7,568 nucleotides of DNA from Fidelibacterota bacterium (GCA_029939785.1 JAOZSG010000088.1:3371-10938); one strand, 5' to 3'. Counted from the stretch's first letter, positions 1 through 6,509 are shown. Translations and numbers: made by a program. The notes: generated by a model from the sequence alone, not told the origin.

Positions 1-111
1 TTTATCTGTTAAATAATCAATAGCAAAATATAATACCGGTATTATCCACAATAATTTTTGTAAAAAATTTATTGCTTTTTTTGTCTCTGTAGTTGTCAAA
101 TTTGTAGTCAT
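1..111 (-). CDS. Partial gene: N-terminus of an unrecognised, probably membrane-anchored protein
   Basis: An open frame of 37 codons starts with ATG at 111-109 and runs off the left edge without a stop. The start is supported by a strong Shine-Dalgarno sequence (AAAGGAA at 117-123) six bases after the AGGA core. The visible protein has a polar, Thr-rich N-terminus (residues 1-12, MTTNLTTTETKK), then a short helix and a hydrophobic stretch at about residues 19-30 (LLWIIPVLYFAI). This suggests a first membrane helix, or a signal anchor, with an acidic end (DYLTDK). It lies 94 bp downstream of the TPR kinase on the same strand, so it may be the last gene of that operon or a separate unit. Too little is visible to name a family. 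The frame and RBS are seen; the membrane location is inferred. Confidence 0.6.
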   Translation of the reverse strand, partial: MTTNLTTTETKKAINFLQKLLWIIPVLYFAIDYLTDK

Positions 112-116
112 TTTAA

Positions 117-123
117 TTCCTTT
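117..123 (-). promoter_or_regulatory. Ribosome binding site of the partial membrane-protein gene
   Basis: On the minus strand this reads AAAGGAA, and the AGGA core is six bases before the ATG at 111. It is the main reason for calling the truncated 37-codon frame a real gene. Confidence 0.6.
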
Positions 124-193
124 CGACTTATTTATAATTTTCTCTTAATTAGTCGCAGGTTTTTCAAATCACTACATTTTTTCAATTAGAAAT

Positions 194-213
194 AAAAAAA
201 TACCGTTATTTTT
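194..213 (-). terminator. Weak A/U hairpin with T-run at the end of the kinase gene
   Basis: On the minus strand a 7-bp stem (AAAAATA / TATTTTT) with loop ACGG overlaps the TAA stop of the kinase gene and continues into a run of T. The stem has no G-C pair, so it would be a poor terminator and may be chance in AT-rich DNA. It is the only candidate between the kinase gene and the next minus-strand gene. Confidence 0.2.
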
Positions 214-3200
214 CTTTGAGTTTTTTAATCCGTTCTTTTGCATCAAGTATTTTATCAGATGTTTGAGGAGCATTTTTCCAAAAATCCAGAAATTTTCTGT
301 ATTGTATTATAGCCTTGAAATTTTGACCATCTTTTTCATATGCCAATCCAAGTCCATAGTGATAAACAGGATGAATCAATCTAAGATCATTTCTATCAGG
401 ATTCATTTTCATGATTTTTTCATATTCTGTAATTGAATTTTGAATATCACCATTTTTATAATATGCATATGCTAATACATTTTTTCTTGTAAAATTATAA
501 AATATAGAATTAATCGATGTTTTGGGAGCTTGTATTTTTATTTTTGTTTTATTTTTGTAAAACTTAATTGCTGATTTTGCAGCTCCCATATCAATCATTT
601 GTTTAGAAAAAATGTCATTATAAAAATAGAGTGCCCAATCTCTACTCATTTTTAGATTGGCAATCCTTGAAGAGTTATTTCCTGCACTACTTAGTAATTC
701 ATTCATGTCGAACTCTTCAATATTCAATAAAATTTTAAAAACTATTGCAAAGACATTATCTATATTTGTATTATTGATATTAAAATATTCATCAACTTGT
801 TTAAAATGAATATCACTGTTTTCAATATCTCCAATTTCCTGATATAAGGTATATAATTGAAAATTACAAATCGCAACTCTTAATGTGTTATTTATTTCAG
901 TATAATTCTTAATAGCAGTCTTCACATCTATTATTGCTTTTGTATAGTCACCAAGCCAATAGTTAATAAATCCTCGTAATTGATAGCGTTCAGCCTTTCG
1001 CCCATTAGTTTTTTCTAAAGTTATAGATAAATTAATCCATTCGAGACATTTATCATATTCCTCCAGCAAAGCGTACATATATCCAATTTTATATTCTGAA
1101 AAACCGGGAACAATCCTGGATGCTTCTTTGTATTTTTCTATAGCATCTTCAATTCGACCCATTGTATAAAATACATCACCCATTGTATCATGTGGATTTG
1201 CATCATCCGGATATATTTCTGAATATCTTCTAATATATTCAAGAGCTTTTTCATAATCTAAAATATCAGGTCTAATATTATAATAAATTAATAAATTTAA
1301 TACAGGTCCAAAATCAGGATCAAGTTCAAGAACATGTTGTAATTCCTTTAATGCTCTGGAATCACCAATTCCCAAATATGTTGTTCCGAGATAGTAGTGT
1401 ATTAGTTTATCATCTGGATATTCTATTGCACCTTCTTCTATTAAACGTAAACTTTTCTCCAGATCTTCTTCAAATACAGCAGCATACATTGCATCAATTA
1501 TTAATTTTTCTTTACCTTTTAATCCTTCTGAGAATTTTTTAGCCTTTTTTAAGGATTCGATGCGTTTTTTTTCATTTCCGACTGTTCCGTATACCTGACC
1601 AAGAACCAGATGTGCAGATGCAAAAGTGGAATCTAATTCAATAGCCTTTTCAAAATATTTAATCGCATCATCAAAATAGGCAAGATACATACTTTCTGTA
1701 CCTTTTATATAATTTTCATAAGCTTCTATAGATTTTGTGGTCATATCTGAGATATCAATATGATCCTGTTTCTTTATTTTGATTCCTATTCTATCTACTA
1801 CTTGTTGAGTCAGTTCATCAACCATTGTAAAAAGATCATTAATAGAATTTCCATCAACTTGCTCAGATCCGATATTTCTACCTGTTATCACGTCTGATAA
1901 TTGAGCATTTATTCTGATCCGATCACCTATCTCGATTATACTTCCCAACATCATAATTTTTACGTTTGCTTCTTTTGCTACCTGTGTGGCAACCTCACGA
2001 TCAATTAATTTGACTTTATCCTTTCCAGTCTTTTTTAAAAGATCAAACAAACGTTGGCTACTAACTACTTCCAGTTCTTCAAAGCGTGACAGATTCGTAA
2101 TTAATAAATCAACAAGAATATTTTCTAAATCTTTTCTCTCAGTTCTGTTTTCAAAATACATTACAGCTATTGATCTATCAGTAATTTCATTTTGTATAGA
2201 ATTTTTACTTTGAATTTTATTAGAAAGAAATAGGGTAATAGCAATAATCAATAATACTATTCCTGCAGCAAAAACAACTAATTTTTTCCGTTTTTGAGGA
2301 GTTAATATAATTGTAGTAGATTCATGGATAGATTTATTTTCCTGATTTTCTTTAACTCTACGCTCTATTGTTATAGTAGTCGAATTTTGAATACTGGGTA
2401 TTTTACCGGAATCTCTTTTTAATCTTTTGATTTCAGACAAAAAATCTTCCATTCGTTGATATCTGTATTCAGACTCTTTATCTAATGAACGATTTATGGT
2501 ATTTGAAAAATCTTGTGGTAAATCAGGAATATAATTTTGAAGTGATTCAGGATCATTATTAATAATTGAATATAATAATGCCTGAGGATAATCGCCCCGA
2601 AAGGGTAAACAGCCAGTTAACATTTCATAAAAAATTATTCCTAATGACCATATATCTGACCTATGATCAACATCTCCACCAGTTGCTTGTTCCGGTGACA
2701 TATAGGCAACAGTACCCATGGTTGAACCATCGGTAGTCATATCTATTCCGGCCATCTTAGCAAGGCCAAAATCTAATATTTTTACAACGCCATCATCTGT
2801 TATTATTATATTACCCGGTTTAATATCACGATGAATTATTCCTTTTGAATGGGCTTTGTCCAATCCTTGTGCAATCTGTGAAGTTATTTCAAGAGCTTCA
2901 TTGATATCAAGTGGACCTTCTTTTATTTTTTCTTTAAGAGTTTTTCCTTTGTAATAACCCATTGCAATAAATAATTCACCATTATCAGTCTCATCTATTT
3001 CAAAAATAGTACAAATATTTGGATGATCAAGAGCTGATGCGGCTTTTGCTTCCTGGATAAAGCGCTCTTCTTTTTCCTTATCTTCAGCATATTTTGATGG
3101 TAAAAATTTCAGAGCAATGTTTCGGTCGAGTTTTAAATCTTTGGCTTTATAGACAACTCCCATTCCACCTTCACCTAGGCGTCCTGTTATTTTATAATGA

Positions 3201-3220
3201 GATATTGTTTTACCAATCAA
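206..3220 (-). CDS. Transmembrane Hanks-type Ser/Thr protein kinase with TolB/FlgO-like domain and C-terminal TPR array
   Basis: This 1004-residue protein has a complete kinase domain at about residues 9-267: glycine loop GEGGMG (16-21), ATP-binding K38, catalytic HRD (130-132) with K134 and N137, metal-binding DFG (150-152) and SPE (175-177). A Ser/Thr-rich linker (about 268-312) leads to one membrane helix (about 314-332) preceded by RKK, which predicts a cytoplasmic kinase and an extracytoplasmic C-terminal half. Residues about 349-480 (starting SIAVMYFENRT) resemble the TolB/FlgO-like domain often found in such proteins. From about 498 to the end there are degenerate TPRs, clearest near 515-548, 610-640, 677-705 and 915-985, likely a protein-binding or sensing surface. 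All catalytic residues are present, so it should be active. The start is TTG: TAA lies in frame at 3239-3241 and the next Met is residue 20 inside the glycine loop. It is the distal gene of the partner-switch cluster, 40 bp after the RsbU-like gene. The substrate is unknown. Confidence 0.93.
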   Translation of the reverse strand: MIGKTISHYKITGRLGEGGMGVVYKAKDLKLDRNIALKFLPSKYAEDKEKEERFIQEAKAASALDHPNICTIFEIDETDNGELFIAMGYYKGKTLKEKIKEGPLDINEALEITSQIAQGLDKAHSKGIIHRDIKPGNIIITDDGVVKILDFGLAKMAGIDMTTDGSTMGTVAYMSPEQATGGDVDHRSDIWSLGIIFYEMLTGCLPFRGDYPQALLYSIINNDPESLQNYIPDLPQDFSNTINRSLDKESEYRYQRMEDFLSEIKRLKRDSGKIPSIQNSTTITIERRVKENQENKSIHESTTIILTPQKRKKLVVFAAGIVLLIIAITLFLSNKIQSKNSIQNEITDRSIAVMYFENRTERKDLENILVDLLITNLSRFEELEVVSSQRLFDLLKKTGKDKVKLIDREVATQVAKEANVKIMMLGSIIEIGDRIRINAQLSDVITGRNIGSEQVDGNSINDLFTMVDELTQQVVDRIGIKIKKQDHIDISDMTTKSIEAYENYIKGTESMYLAYFDDAIKYFEKAIELDSTFASAHLVLGQVYGTVGNEKKRIESLKKAKKFSEGLKGKEKLIIDAMYAAVFEEDLEKSLRLIEEGAIEYPDDKLIHYYLGTTYLGIGDSRALKELQHVLELDPDFGPVLNLLIYYNIRPDILDYEKALEYIRRYSEIYPDDANPHDTMGDVFYTMGRIEDAIEKYKEASRIVPGFSEYKIGYMYALLEEYDKCLEWINLSITLEKTNGRKAERYQLRGFINYWLGDYTKAIIDVKTAIKNYTEINNTLRVAICNFQLYTLYQEIGDIENSDIHFKQVDEYFNINNTNIDNVFAIVFKILLNIEEFDMNELLSSAGNNSSRIANLKMSRDWALYFYNDIFSKQMIDMGAAKSAIKFYKNKTKIKIQAPKTSINSIFYNFTRKNVLAYAYYKNGDIQNSITEYEKIMKMNPDRNDLRLIHPVYHYGLGLAYEKDGQNFKAIIQYRKFLDFWKNAPQTSDKILDAKERIKKLKEK

Positions 3221-3260
3221 TTGAAATAATTCCCATTTTTATATTAATATTTATAAGGCT

Positions 3261-4550
3261 TTATTTTTTTCGCTTTATAACAATTAAAGTCATATCATCC
3301 TGTTGAAATCCCATTGTAAAAGTTCGAACTTCTTTAATTATTTCATCGATTATTTGCTGCGAAGATTTATTTTTGTGCTTTTCTATGGCTTTTTCTAAAC
3401 GCCATTCATCGTAGTCCTCTACTTCATGATCACCAGCCTCTGTAATACCATCGGAATGAATTACAAGAAGGTCACCTGGTTGCATTATCATTTTATCTTC
3501 TTCATAATTTGTATGCTCGAGAAAACCAAGAACAGTTCCGCCAACATCCAGTTTTATTAATTTACCATTATCCGGTAAATACATAGGAGGAGTATGTCCA
3601 GCGATTGAATATGTTAATTCATTGGTTTTTGTATTTAAAACTGCATAAAATAATGTGGCAAATTTTTGAATATCTGTGCTATGATATAAAAATGTATTGG
3701 ATTTTCTTAATACTTCGGAACATGAAAATGTAGAAAAAGCCTGTCCCCGAAGAGTTGCCTGTAAATTTGCCATTAACAATGATGCAGGAATGCCTTTTCC
3801 TGAAATATCTCCCAGACAAAAAGCCAAATGGTCATCATTAATAGGAATAAAATCATAATAATCACCTCCAACTTCCTTTGCAGAAATGCTCAATCCAGCG
3901 ATATCATATCCATCAATCTGTGGCAATTCTTTTGGAAGCAATTGATTTTGAATTTCATGGGCAACCAGCAAATCTTCCTCAAGAGATCTTAATTCTTTTT
4001 CTTTTTTATATAATCGAGTACTCTCAATAACTTGGGCAGACTGAGCTGCAATTATTGAGAGAATTCTTTGATCATTTTGAGTGAAACCTGTCTCTGTTCT
4101 TTTATTAAATAAATTTAAACAACCAATCATTCTACCTTTAACATTAAGAGGAACACTTAATAAGGATTTAATTGAGAAATCCATTTTCCCAAATATTTTA
4201 AAGCGATTATCAGATTGAAAATCATTTACCAAAAGAGATTTTTTATTTTGTAACATCCAACCTGAAAGTTGAATTCCAAAATGGTATGGAACTTTAGATT
4301 CGGACTTATCTATTTTCCGGATCATTGTCTGAAAGGGTTTGTCAGATGTTTCATCATCCAGAAGCATAATTGCACCTTGTTCTACATTAAGGTTTTTCAC
4401 ACACTTATGTACGATTAAATCTACTACCTGATCTAATTCCCATAGTCCGCTTACTGCTGTCGCAATATCATTTAAAATAGAAAGTTCCTGAACTGCTTCC
4501 CGTAGTCTTTCTAATTCTATTTTATCTCTATTTGTTTCTTTGGCAAACAA
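3261..4550 (-). CDS. GAF-domain SpoIIE/RsbU-type PP2C serine phosphatase
   Basis: This 429-residue soluble protein probably dephosphorylates the neighbouring STAS antagonist and so restarts a partner switch. A short helical N-terminus (1-35) is followed by a GAF domain (about 38-178), the likely signal sensor. A linker helix (about 179-205, with the typical HEIQNQLLPK) leads to a SpoIIE phosphatase domain (about 215-427). Metal-binding acidic positions are intact: GGD (D230), GDISGKG (D248), SDG (D367) and QDD (418-419). The family motifs AGHTPP (318-322 region) and EVGGDYYDF are also present. The start is TTG at 4550-4548. An in-frame TAA lies just upstream at 4554-4556 and no Met occurs before residue 62 inside GAF. 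An AAGGAT sequence lies ten bases upstream, slightly far. It sits 29 bp after the STAS gene and 40 bp before the Hanks kinase. The GAF ligand cannot be read from sequence. Confidence 0.93.
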   Translation of the reverse strand: MFAKETNRDKIELERLREAVQELSILNDIATAVSGLWELDQVVDLIVHKCVKNLNVEQGAIMLLDDETSDKPFQTMIRKIDKSESKVPYHFGIQLSGWMLQNKKSLLVNDFQSDNRFKIFGKMDFSIKSLLSVPLNVKGRMIGCLNLFNKRTETGFTQNDQRILSIIAAQSAQVIESTRLYKKEKELRSLEEDLLVAHEIQNQLLPKELPQIDGYDIAGLSISAKEVGGDYYDFIPINDDHLAFCLGDISGKGIPASLLMANLQATLRGQAFSTFSCSEVLRKSNTFLYHSTDIQKFATLFYAVLNTKTNELTYSIAGHTPPMYLPDNGKLIKLDVGGTVLGFLEHTNYEEDKMIMQPGDLLVIHSDGITEAGDHEVEDYDEWRLEKAIEKHKNKSSQQIIDEIIKEVRTFTMGFQQDDMTLIVIKRKK

Positions 4551-4560
4551 TTTTTAACAA

Positions 4561-4566
4561 ATCCTT
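4561..4566 (-). promoter_or_regulatory. Ribosome binding site of the RsbU-like gene
   Basis: AAGGAT on the minus strand lies ten bases before the TTG start at 4550. This is a good core at a slightly long distance, and with the TTG codon it predicts modest translation. Confidence 0.4.
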
Positions 4567-4579
4567 TTTGTAATTGAAA

Positions 4580-4936
4580 CTATTCAGCAGGTTTCTCTTC
4601 TGAACTGAAAGAGTCAACAGCTTCTTTTACAGTATCATATGTTTCAAATACGTCTCTTAATTTCATTTGATAAAGTAAACTATAAATCTTACGTGAAGGT
4701 CGTGCAATTTTCATGTTTCCACCAACGCTTGTTAATGAGCTATAAGAAGCCATCAATGCACCAAGACCAGTACTGCTGAACCACTTTACTTTACCAATAT
4801 CTACAACGACATTTTTTTTGCCTTCTTCTATCATGTTTTTTACATACGGATGAATATCAATTACTACATTGATCATCTGACCGGATAAAACTAATACATA
4901 TACATCGCCTTCTTGTTTTTCTTGAATTTTCATCAT
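4580..4936 (-). CDS. STAS-domain anti-sigma factor antagonist (RsbV/SpoIIAA-like)
   Basis: This 118-residue, single-domain STAS protein is the phospho-switch component. When unphosphorylated, members bind the GHKL kinase and release its target. Evidence is the STAS core VVVDIGKVKWFSSTGLGAL (43-61) and the later VGGNMKIARPSRKIYSLL and FETYDTVKEAVDSF segments (71-110). The residue aligning with SpoIIAA Ser58, second S of DSSGLG, is Thr56 here (SSTGLG), preceded by Ser54 and Ser55. A tail of about eight polar residues (SSEEKPAE) follows the domain. Two ATGs stand in tandem at 4936 and 4933. AGGAG at 4940-4944 is three bases from the first and six from the second, so the second may be used; numbering here is from the first. 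It lies 18 bp after the RsbW-like gene and 29 bp before the RsbU-like phosphatase, its expected kinase and phosphatase. Confidence 0.93.
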   Translation of the reverse strand: MMKIQEKQEGDVYVLVLSGQMINVVIDIHPYVKNMIEEGKKNVVVDIGKVKWFSSTGLGALMASYSSLTSVGGNMKIARPSRKIYSLLYQMKLRDVFETYDTVKEAVDSFSSEEKPAE

Positions 4937-4939
4937 TTT

Positions 4940-4944
4940 CTCCT
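4940..4944 (-). promoter_or_regulatory. Ribosome binding site of the STAS gene
   Basis: A near-perfect AGGAG lies three bases before the first and six before the second of two tandem ATG codons. It is the strongest Shine-Dalgarno sequence in the operon, in contrast to the TTG starts of the two following genes. Confidence 0.6.
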
Positions 4945-4954
4945 ATTTTCTGGT

Positions 4955-5353
4955 TTAATATTTTTTTACCAAAATTATTTTGTTTTTACCATTATTTCGT
5001 TCGTATTTTACATCATCTACTAAAGTTTTTATCAATGGAATTCCTAATTTTCCTTCACTATATTGCATAAAATCCTGATCTTTTTCAAATTTTTGAATAT
5101 TATCAAAATCGATAAAATCACCAAAATTTATTATTTCGGCAATTATTACTTCTTTTTGAAAATTTAGTGTTAACTCTGACATGTCTGAATTAGAACTATA
5201 TGTAATTGCATTATTATAGGCTTCTCCTACTGCTACTGCAAAAACATCTGCTGTTTCCTCTTTCATCCCGTGCTGTATTGAAAGAAAATGAATTAAATCC
5301 CAAGTCTTTTCTATATTATCTTCATTTCCTTTTATTTTTACCTGATAATTCAT
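4955..5353 (-). CDS. GHKL-type anti-sigma factor kinase (RsbW/SpoIIAB-like)
   Basis: This small single-domain ATPase (132 residues from the chosen ATG) matches the HATPase_c_2 anti-sigma kinases. It would phosphorylate the STAS protein and sequester a sigma factor or other target. Numbering here uses the longer GTG form, which starts at 5365 and adds four residues. The N-box AVGEAYNNAI has Glu48 and Asn52 in the positions that activate water and bind Mg. The G2-like segment GKLGIPLIKTLVDDVKY (105-121) is well conserved. The G1 box is unusual: NFGDF (80-84) replaces the D-x-G-x-G pattern, so the adenine-contacting Asp appears to be Asn. I prefer the ATG at 5353 over the GTG at 5365 because neither has a clear Shine-Dalgarno and the fold starts just after the ATG. 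It is the first gene of the closely spaced set, 18 bp before the STAS gene. No sigma factor is adjacent. Confidence 0.88.
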   Translation of the reverse strand: MNYQVKIKGNEDNIEKTWDLIHFLSIQHGMKEETADVFAVAVGEAYNNAITYSSNSDMSELTLNFQKEVIIAEIINFGDFIDFDNIQKFEKDQDFMQYSEGKLGIPLIKTLVDDVKYERNNGKNKIILVKKY

Positions 5354-5486
5354 TTGTACCAACACTAATTTACTTTATTTTATGAACATAAATAGCAAGT
5401 ATGAATATAACAAAACAAACAAACAATAAAAAGGCAAATTAAGTTTATTAACACTATATTAATAAAAAATTACATCTTCATAATAT

Positions 5487-6248
5487 TCAAATAATATTTT
5501 CTTTATTAGAACCAATTATTACTGATATATTGTCGTATGATTCATTGCTATAAGCCCAATTTATTAATTCTTCTACTGCATTTTCTATAACTCCTGAATT
5601 TAAAATAATATCCATAAATTGTTTACTGAGATCGTCAAATTTATAAATTAATAAACCATCTGAGCAGAGCAAAAATAAATCATTGTTTTGTAATTCGTAT
5701 AGTTCTTCTTTTATCGGATAAATATCAATTTTTTCATATTTGCCAGATATAGATTTTGTTATAATATGACCTAATTTTGATTCAAGATATTCATCGATTT
5801 TTGCATCAGGATAATTATCTTGATATTCTTGCAAATAGGAATTATCAATTGTTATTTGGTTCATTTTGTCTTTGGTTAAAATATATGTACGACTATCTCC
5901 TATATTTCCAACAATATATTTTTGGTTATATCCAAGTACAATTGTAAGGGTTGTACCCATATTTTCCAATTTTGAGTTTTCTTTTATCAAATTTTTAATA
6001 ATTTTATGAGATTCCGCATAAATATTCTTAATAGTTATTCTTAGTTTTTTTTCTGATGGTTTTTTGCAAAAATGCTGAAAACTTTTTTCACATTGCTCAA
6101 TAACAGTTGTACTGGCAATTTCGCCACCTCTGGATCCACCCATGCCATCTGCTACAGCAAGTATAAAACATTTATTCTTTATTTGATAAAAAATTCTATC
6201 CTGATTATAGTTTCTGCGACCTTGAATTGATTTTCCAAATATTTTCAT
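5487..6248 (-). CDS. PP2C-family protein Ser/Thr phosphatase (PrpC/Stp-like)
   Basis: This soluble 253-residue phosphatase has the standard length of stand-alone bacterial PP2C enzymes, the usual partners of Hanks kinases. All metal-site motifs are present: RRNYNQD (11-17, D17), VADGMGG (32-38, D34), GDSRTY (117-122), CSDGL (195-199, D197) and YDNIS (238-242, D239). MGTTL (97-101) is also typical. It has no membrane segment and should act in the cytoplasm on phospho-Ser/Thr, perhaps on the kinase encoded 3 kb downstream. The ATG at 6248 is chosen because AGGAT lies just upstream (6253-6257). A longer GTG frame to 6293 would add 15 hydrophobic residues that are not part of the fold and would overlap the promoter. 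The stop is TGA. A 121-133 bp gap separates it from the RsbW-like gene, so it may be co-transcribed or separate. It differs from the SpoIIE-type phosphatase nearby. Confidence 0.93.
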   Translation of the reverse strand: MKIFGKSIQGRRNYNQDRIFYQIKNKCFILAVADGMGGSRGGEIASTTVIEQCEKSFQHFCKKPSEKKLRITIKNIYAESHKIIKNLIKENSKLENMGTTLTIVLGYNQKYIVGNIGDSRTYILTKDKMNQITIDNSYLQEYQDNYPDAKIDEYLESKLGHIITKSISGKYEKIDIYPIKEELYELQNNDLFLLCSDGLLIYKFDDLSKQFMDIILNSGVIENAVEELINWAYSNESYDNISVIIGSNKENII

Positions 6249-6252
6249 TTGA

Positions 6253-6257
6253 ATCCT
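6253..6257 (-). promoter_or_regulatory. Ribosome binding site of the PP2C gene
   Basis: The minus strand reads AGGAT, with the AGGA core five bases from the ATG at 6248. It decides this start over the upstream GTG at 6293. Confidence 0.55.
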
Positions 6258-6273
6258 AAATGTAACTGTTTTG

Positions 6274-6303
6274 AATATATATAAAATGTACACATATTTA
6301 CAA
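6274..6303 (-). promoter_or_regulatory. Candidate sigma-70-type promoter of the PP2C gene
   Basis: On the minus strand TTGTAA (6298-6303; 4 of 6 to TTGACA) is followed by an 18-base spacer and TATATT (6274-6279; 5 of 6 to TATAAT). Transcription would start near 6267 and give a leader of about 20 bases with the RBS. The region is AT-rich, so a chance match is possible, but the position just after the tRNA terminator fits. Confidence 0.4.
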
Positions 6304-6320
6304 GGTAAGATAAAGAGTAT

Positions 6321-6359
6321 AAATAAAAAAAGGTCTAAGTTGAAATACTTAAACCTTTT
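6321..6359 (-). terminator. Intrinsic terminator of the tRNA-Asp gene
   Basis: A 13-bp stem (6347-6359 with 6328-6340) with a six-base loop is followed on the minus strand by TTTTTTATTT. The one imperfect pair is U-G in minus-strand RNA but A-C in plus-strand RNA, so the structure favours the minus direction. It starts 12 bases after the tRNA end and isolates the tRNA from the PP2C gene. Confidence 0.75.
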
Positions 6360-6370
6360 ATTTATTTGAG

Positions 6371-6444
6371 CGGGGGCGAAGAGACTCGAACTCTCAACTT
6401 CTGGCGTGACAGGCCAGTGCTCTAACCAGTTGAACTACGCCTCC
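6371..6444 (-). tRNA. tRNA-Asp (anticodon GUC)
   Basis: A 74-base cloverleaf can be drawn on the minus strand. The acceptor is GGAGGCG / CGCCCCC; the D arm is GTTC-AACTGGTTA-GAGC; the anticodon arm is CTGGC-CTGTCAC-GCCAG, giving GUC for Asp; the variable loop is AAGTT; the T arm is GAGAG-TTCGAGT-CTCTT. The discriminator base is G73, as expected for tRNA-Asp. CCA is not encoded (CTC follows G73), so it must be added by a nucleotidyltransferase. One acceptor pair is odd: A3 faces C70. The gene has its own promoter and terminator. Confidence 0.96.
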
Positions 6445-6478
6445 TTATTTCAAAAATGCTTTTTCTTTTAAAGCGTCG

Positions 6479-6509
6479 CAAATATAGTAAGAAAAAAATA
6501 ACAGTGCAA
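6479..6509 (-). promoter_or_regulatory. Promoter of tRNA-Asp
   Basis: On the minus strand TTGCAC (6504-6509), a 17-base spacer and TATATT (6481-6486) fit a sigma-70 promoter. The same bases also read TTG-N20-TATATTTG, matching the Bacteroidota -33/-7 pattern TTG-N19/20-TAnnTTTG. The start point would lie about 30 bases before the tRNA, leaving a short 5' leader for RNase P. Confidence 0.55.

Noticed and set aside
30..45. Perfect 16-bp palindrome ATAATACCGGTATTAT
   Set aside because: It lies inside the truncated coding region, is the only copy seen and has no spaced partner. It could be an operator, but chance in AT-rich DNA is equally likely.
1351..2213. Plus-strand open frames (1351-1542 and 1986-2213) inside the kinase gene
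   Set aside because: They are antisense to a well-supported TPR and TolB/FlgO-like region and show no domain or ribosome site. They are shadow frames.
5366..5486. Promoter for the RsbW-like operon in the 121-bp gap
   Set aside because: The best match (TTGTTA-N17-TATGTT on the minus strand) is weak and the T/G-rich run TTGTTTGTTTGTTTTG gives many partial hits. No clear promoter or terminator can be assigned, so co-transcription with PP2C remains open.
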